Assembly (NCBI GenBank): GCA_007120155.1
Contig: SKOF01000494.1
Location: forward strand, 1 to 13,314
Origin: Thioalkalivibrio sp.
Lineage (GTDB): Bacteria; Pseudomonadota; Gammaproteobacteria; Ectothiorhodospirales; Ectothiorhodospiraceae
DNA length: 13,314 bases
Reading direction: 5' to 3'
Below, piece after piece: positions 11,632 through 13,314 of the stretch (the first letter of the stretch is position 1; every line of letters begins with the position of its first letter). The position numbers were made by a program, and so were the translations under genes. The notes under the pieces are model-generated. The model worked only from the letters and a program-made list of their open reading frames with translations. It made no database searches and was not told the origin of the DNA.

Positions 11632-12576
11632 TCAGGTGCCGGCAATCCGGTCCAGATACCGGGCCCGGTAGATCAGCCGTTGGTGCCCCCCGCCGACATC
11701 GTCCGTGAACCCGGTGCGCGCATGCAGGACGTTGTTGCATACCACGCCCTCGCCGGGGCGCAGCCGGTAGCGCAGGATATCCGGATTGTCGTCCCCGCCG
11801 AGCAGTTCCCGGATACGCGCGGCTGCGGCCCGGGTGGGCCCGTCTTCCCGCCACCGGATATTGCGAAGCCTCGCCGTGTAGCGCATGTGAAGCCGGCCGC
11901 TCGCCGGGTCCACACTGAATACCGGACCGCTCTGGGCCGCCCGCAGGGTCTCGCCGTTGACCACGTTGGGGGGAATGGTGAAGGCCCGGGGATGGCTCAG
12001 CGCCTCGATCCAGGCCGGATTCTCGTCACGAAGGCGGATATAGAGCAACTCGTGATCCATGTAGGCGTTCTCGCCCCCCTCCGGGGCATCGGAGACACAA
12101 TGCAGCAGCATGGCCCGGATACGCCTGTGAGGCGGGTTGTAGTAGCCGTCACAGTGCCAGCTGAGCGGACGGTCCGTATAGGGAATGTACTCGGCCTGAG
12201 GGCCGTCCGGGCTCACGCGCAGTTCACTGACCCCGTCTTCCTCCGAGCACAGGTTGTTGTCCAGCCGGACCAGACCCAGGGCCGCGGCGAAACGCCTCAC
12301 CTGGCCCCTGTCCATGGTCCGCCCCCCGTCGGTGCAGCGATAGAACACCATATTGCAGCGCGATACCCGCTCCAGAAGGGCCGTGCGCTCCGCCTCCGAC
12401 AGGTGTTCGGGATCGCCCACGGGGACCATCAGGCGCTCCGGACCGAGGAAACGGCCGGCCAGTTTGGTCTCCCGCCATTGCCTGTACGCCCGTTCCTCCG
12501 TCAGAAGGAACGGGGAAACGCCCGAGATCGGCGTCTCCGGCGGACAGGCCATGGCAGTTGCTGGGGTCGTTTTCAT
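11632..12576 (-). CDS. TauD/TfdA-like Fe(II)/2-oxoglutarate-dependent dioxygenase
   Basis: A 314-residue enzyme of the TauD/TfdA/gamma-butyrobetaine hydroxylase superfamily. The iron-binding triad is visible as H141 and D143 (PLSWHCDGYYNPP) and the distal H285 (VVCNNVLHARTGF). The 2-oxoglutarate-binding arginine is in RLIYRARYLDRI (R300 or R304). GGENAYMDHELLY (167-179) and LRPGEGVVCNN (272-282) are also typical. The N-terminal residues 60-120 (ALLERV...FYRCTDGG) are less conserved. TauD acts on taurine and TfdA on 2,4-D, but the residues around the site do not identify this substrate. Start is taken at ATG 12576 (MKTTPATA); its ribosome-binding site is weak (GAGG 13 bases upstream), and TTG 12588 or ATG 12551 remain possible. 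It is the first gene of the block ending with the Cas6-like and DsrC-like genes. Confidence 0.9.
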   Translation of the reverse strand: MKTTPATAMACPPETPISGVSPFLLTEERAYRQWRETKLAGRFLGPERLMVPVGDPEHLSEAERTALLERVSRCNMVFYRCTDGGRTMDRGQVRRFAAALGLVRLDNNLCSEEDGVSELRVSPDGPQAEYIPYTDRPLSWHCDGYYNPPHRRIRAMLLHCVSDAPEGGENAYMDHELLYIRLRDENPAWIEALSHPRAFTIPPNVVNGETLRAAQSGPVFSVDPASGRLHMRYTARLRNIRWREDGPTRAAAARIRELLGGDDNPDILRYRLRPGEGVVCNNVLHARTGFTDDVGGGHQRLIYRARYLDRIAGT

Positions 12577-12822
12577 GGGGGCAGGCAAACCTCAATGATC
12601 CTGGGGTTGCGTATCCGATCGGAACCGCCGGGTGGATCGCCGGCTGGCGTCACGCGGTCGGGCCGTCGTTCCGGACTCAGTCCGGTCCGGCACGGAAACG
12701 GGACTCCGTATTCGCCGGCACCGCACCGCCCCGGTCACCGGACGCAGTGTAGTGTCCTGTAGCGGAGGCACAACACTCCATCCGGGATATGCGAGCACCC
12801 GTGCAGCGCCATCGCATCGCTC

Positions 12823-12828
12823 ATTATA
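12823..12828 (-). promoter_or_regulatory. Consensus -10 hexamer (TATAAT) for the dioxygenase/Cas6-like operon
   Basis: A perfect TATAAT on the minus strand in very GC-rich surroundings, 247 bases before the dioxygenase start. The -35 side (CGGTCA with 17-base or GGTCAC with 16-base spacing) is a weak match, so activation by a regulator is possible. It is the only consensus -10 in this spacer pointing toward the operon. Confidence 0.4.
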
Positions 12829-13082
12829 ACGCCACCCGCCCGACGTGACCGGGCCACTTGCGGGGATCGACAGCCCGGGTTCCCGGACCGATGCGGCAAC
12901 CGTCCGTCCCGGTCGCTATGAGCCTATCCCCAGAGAGATATGCGGGGCCGGGAGTTCCACCCCAACAGTAGGGTGTTCTCCTCGCGGTACCCCACCTAGA
13001 GTCTACCGCAGCACAAAAAGGGGGTCGGCGAACATGCCAGATCCCGGAACAGACCCGGACAGGATCCAGGCTGTATCGCGAA

Positions 13083-13114
13083 GTAACTCGTTATATCCTA
13101 AAATAACAGGTTAC
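13083..13114. promoter_or_regulatory. Operator-like dyad overlapping the presumed dsrA promoter
   Basis: GTAACTCGTTAT (13083-13094) and ATAACAGGTTAC (13103-13114) are inverted copies matching at 10 of 12 positions with an 8-base spacer. Each arm is itself a GTAAC-nn-GTTA(T/C) near-palindrome. A TAAAAT (13099-13104), usable as a -10 element, lies in the middle, and dsrA starts 40 bases later. Such placement is typical of a repressor site. No -35 hexamer of good quality is seen upstream. The cognate regulator is not identifiable in the window. Confidence 0.5.
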
Positions 13115-13153
13115 ACAGCAAACCCTGTCCCCAGCATCCGAAAGGAGATCGTC

Positions 13154-13314
13154 ATGGCCAAGAACCAGCACCCAACCCCCATGCTCGACGAGTTGGAGAA
13201 CGGCCCCTGGCCGAGCTTCATCTCCGGAATCAAGCGTCTTCGCGACGAACACCCTGACGAGCGCATCCAGGGCGTCACCAACGACCTGCTGGGCCAGCTC
13301 GAACACTCCTATGA
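13154..13314 (+). CDS. dsrA: Dissimilatory sulfite reductase alpha subunit DsrA, N-terminus only
   Basis: The first 53 residues of a protein running off the right edge: MAKNQHPTPMLDELENGPWP, then SFISGIKRLRDEHPD and a segment ending NDLLGQLEHSY. The (H)PTPMLDELExGPWPSF block is the hallmark N-terminus of DsrA, the siroheme and Fe-S containing alpha subunit of DsrAB. The NDLLGQLEHSY ending resembles the reverse-type enzyme of phototrophic and chemotrophic sulfur oxidisers such as Allochromatium, where DsrAB oxidises stored or persulfidic sulfur to sulfite in the cytoplasm. The ATG at 13154 follows AAGGAGAT with good spacing. The rest of dsrA and presumably dsrB and further dsr genes lie to the right. 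Oxidative direction is inferred from recalled similarity, not proven by these residues. Confidence 0.9.
   Translation, partial: MAKNQHPTPMLDELENGPWPSFISGIKRLRDEHPDERIQGVTNDLLGQLEHSY

Larger units (their letters stand above)
12577..13153. other. Divergent regulatory spacer of 577 bp between the dioxygenase and dsrA
   Basis: No gene is supported; the ORFs here are short Arg/Ser/Pro-rich shadows. It contains a TATAAT for the minus strand (12828-12823), a 7-bp dyad CCGGACT-c-AGTCCGG (12671-12685), a CACCC/GGGTG stem (12958-12975 region) and the dyad upstream of dsrA (13083-13114). The 5' leader of the dioxygenase operon would be about 240 nt if the TATAAT is used. The dsrA ribosome-binding site is AAGGAGAT at 13142-13149. 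Confidence 0.6.

Noticed and set aside
11620..12762. Plus-strand ORF of 380 codons
   Set aside because: It is antisense to the dioxygenase gene, which has the HxD...H iron triad in its own frame; the plus translation has no recognisable domain.

Overview
The window looks like chromosome from a GC-rich, sulfur-oxidising gammaproteobacterium, most likely Ectothiorhodospiraceae or Chromatiaceae (Thioalkalivibrio-like). The main evidence is the right edge, where a plus-strand gene begins with the N-terminus of DsrA, the alpha subunit of (reverse) dissimilatory sulfite reductase. A DsrC-family gene, a siroheme synthase gene and a glutaredoxin gene lie within 8 kb of it. The genus is inference from gene content, not from a search.

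Layout, left to right. Positions 1-1408 (minus) hold the 5' three quarters of the acetolactate synthase large subunit gene, preceded by a small exported His-rich DUF305 protein (1592-1969, minus). A hairpin-rich spacer of about 435 bp separates this from a plus-strand NarX/NarL-type two-component pair (2406-4729); the kinase has no periplasmic sensor domain but has a Cys-containing GAF domain. Facing it is a minus-strand operon read from 7446 down to 4805: Sel1-repeat protein, glutaredoxin, CysG siroheme synthase and a stand-alone S24 (LexA-like) peptidase-domain protein. Siroheme is the cofactor of sulfite reductases including DsrAB, which links this operon to the right edge.

After a roughly 590-bp non-coding spacer come a small plus-strand gene (8036-8236) and a translationally coupled minus-strand pair: DUF3050 (heme-oxygenase-like fold) and an unrecognised helical protein (8318-9735). 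A second minus-strand block (12576 down to 9881) contains a TauD/TfdA-like Fe(II)/2-oxoglutarate dioxygenase, a 63-aa protein, a Cas6/Cmx6-like protein without any CRISPR array or other cas gene, a DsrC-family protein that has lost both functional cysteines, and a 67-aa protein. The block ends at a plausible intrinsic terminator (9783-9821). It is divergent from dsrA across a 577-bp spacer that contains an operator-like dyad just upstream of dsrA.

Three long inverted repeats built from short tandem units (4734-4805, 8242-8313, 10192-10318) sit at 3' ends of genes, two of them exactly between convergent genes. The most unusual feature is the dioxygenase / 63-aa / Cas6-like / Cys-less DsrC block beside the dsr operon. 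Its function cannot be read from the sequence.
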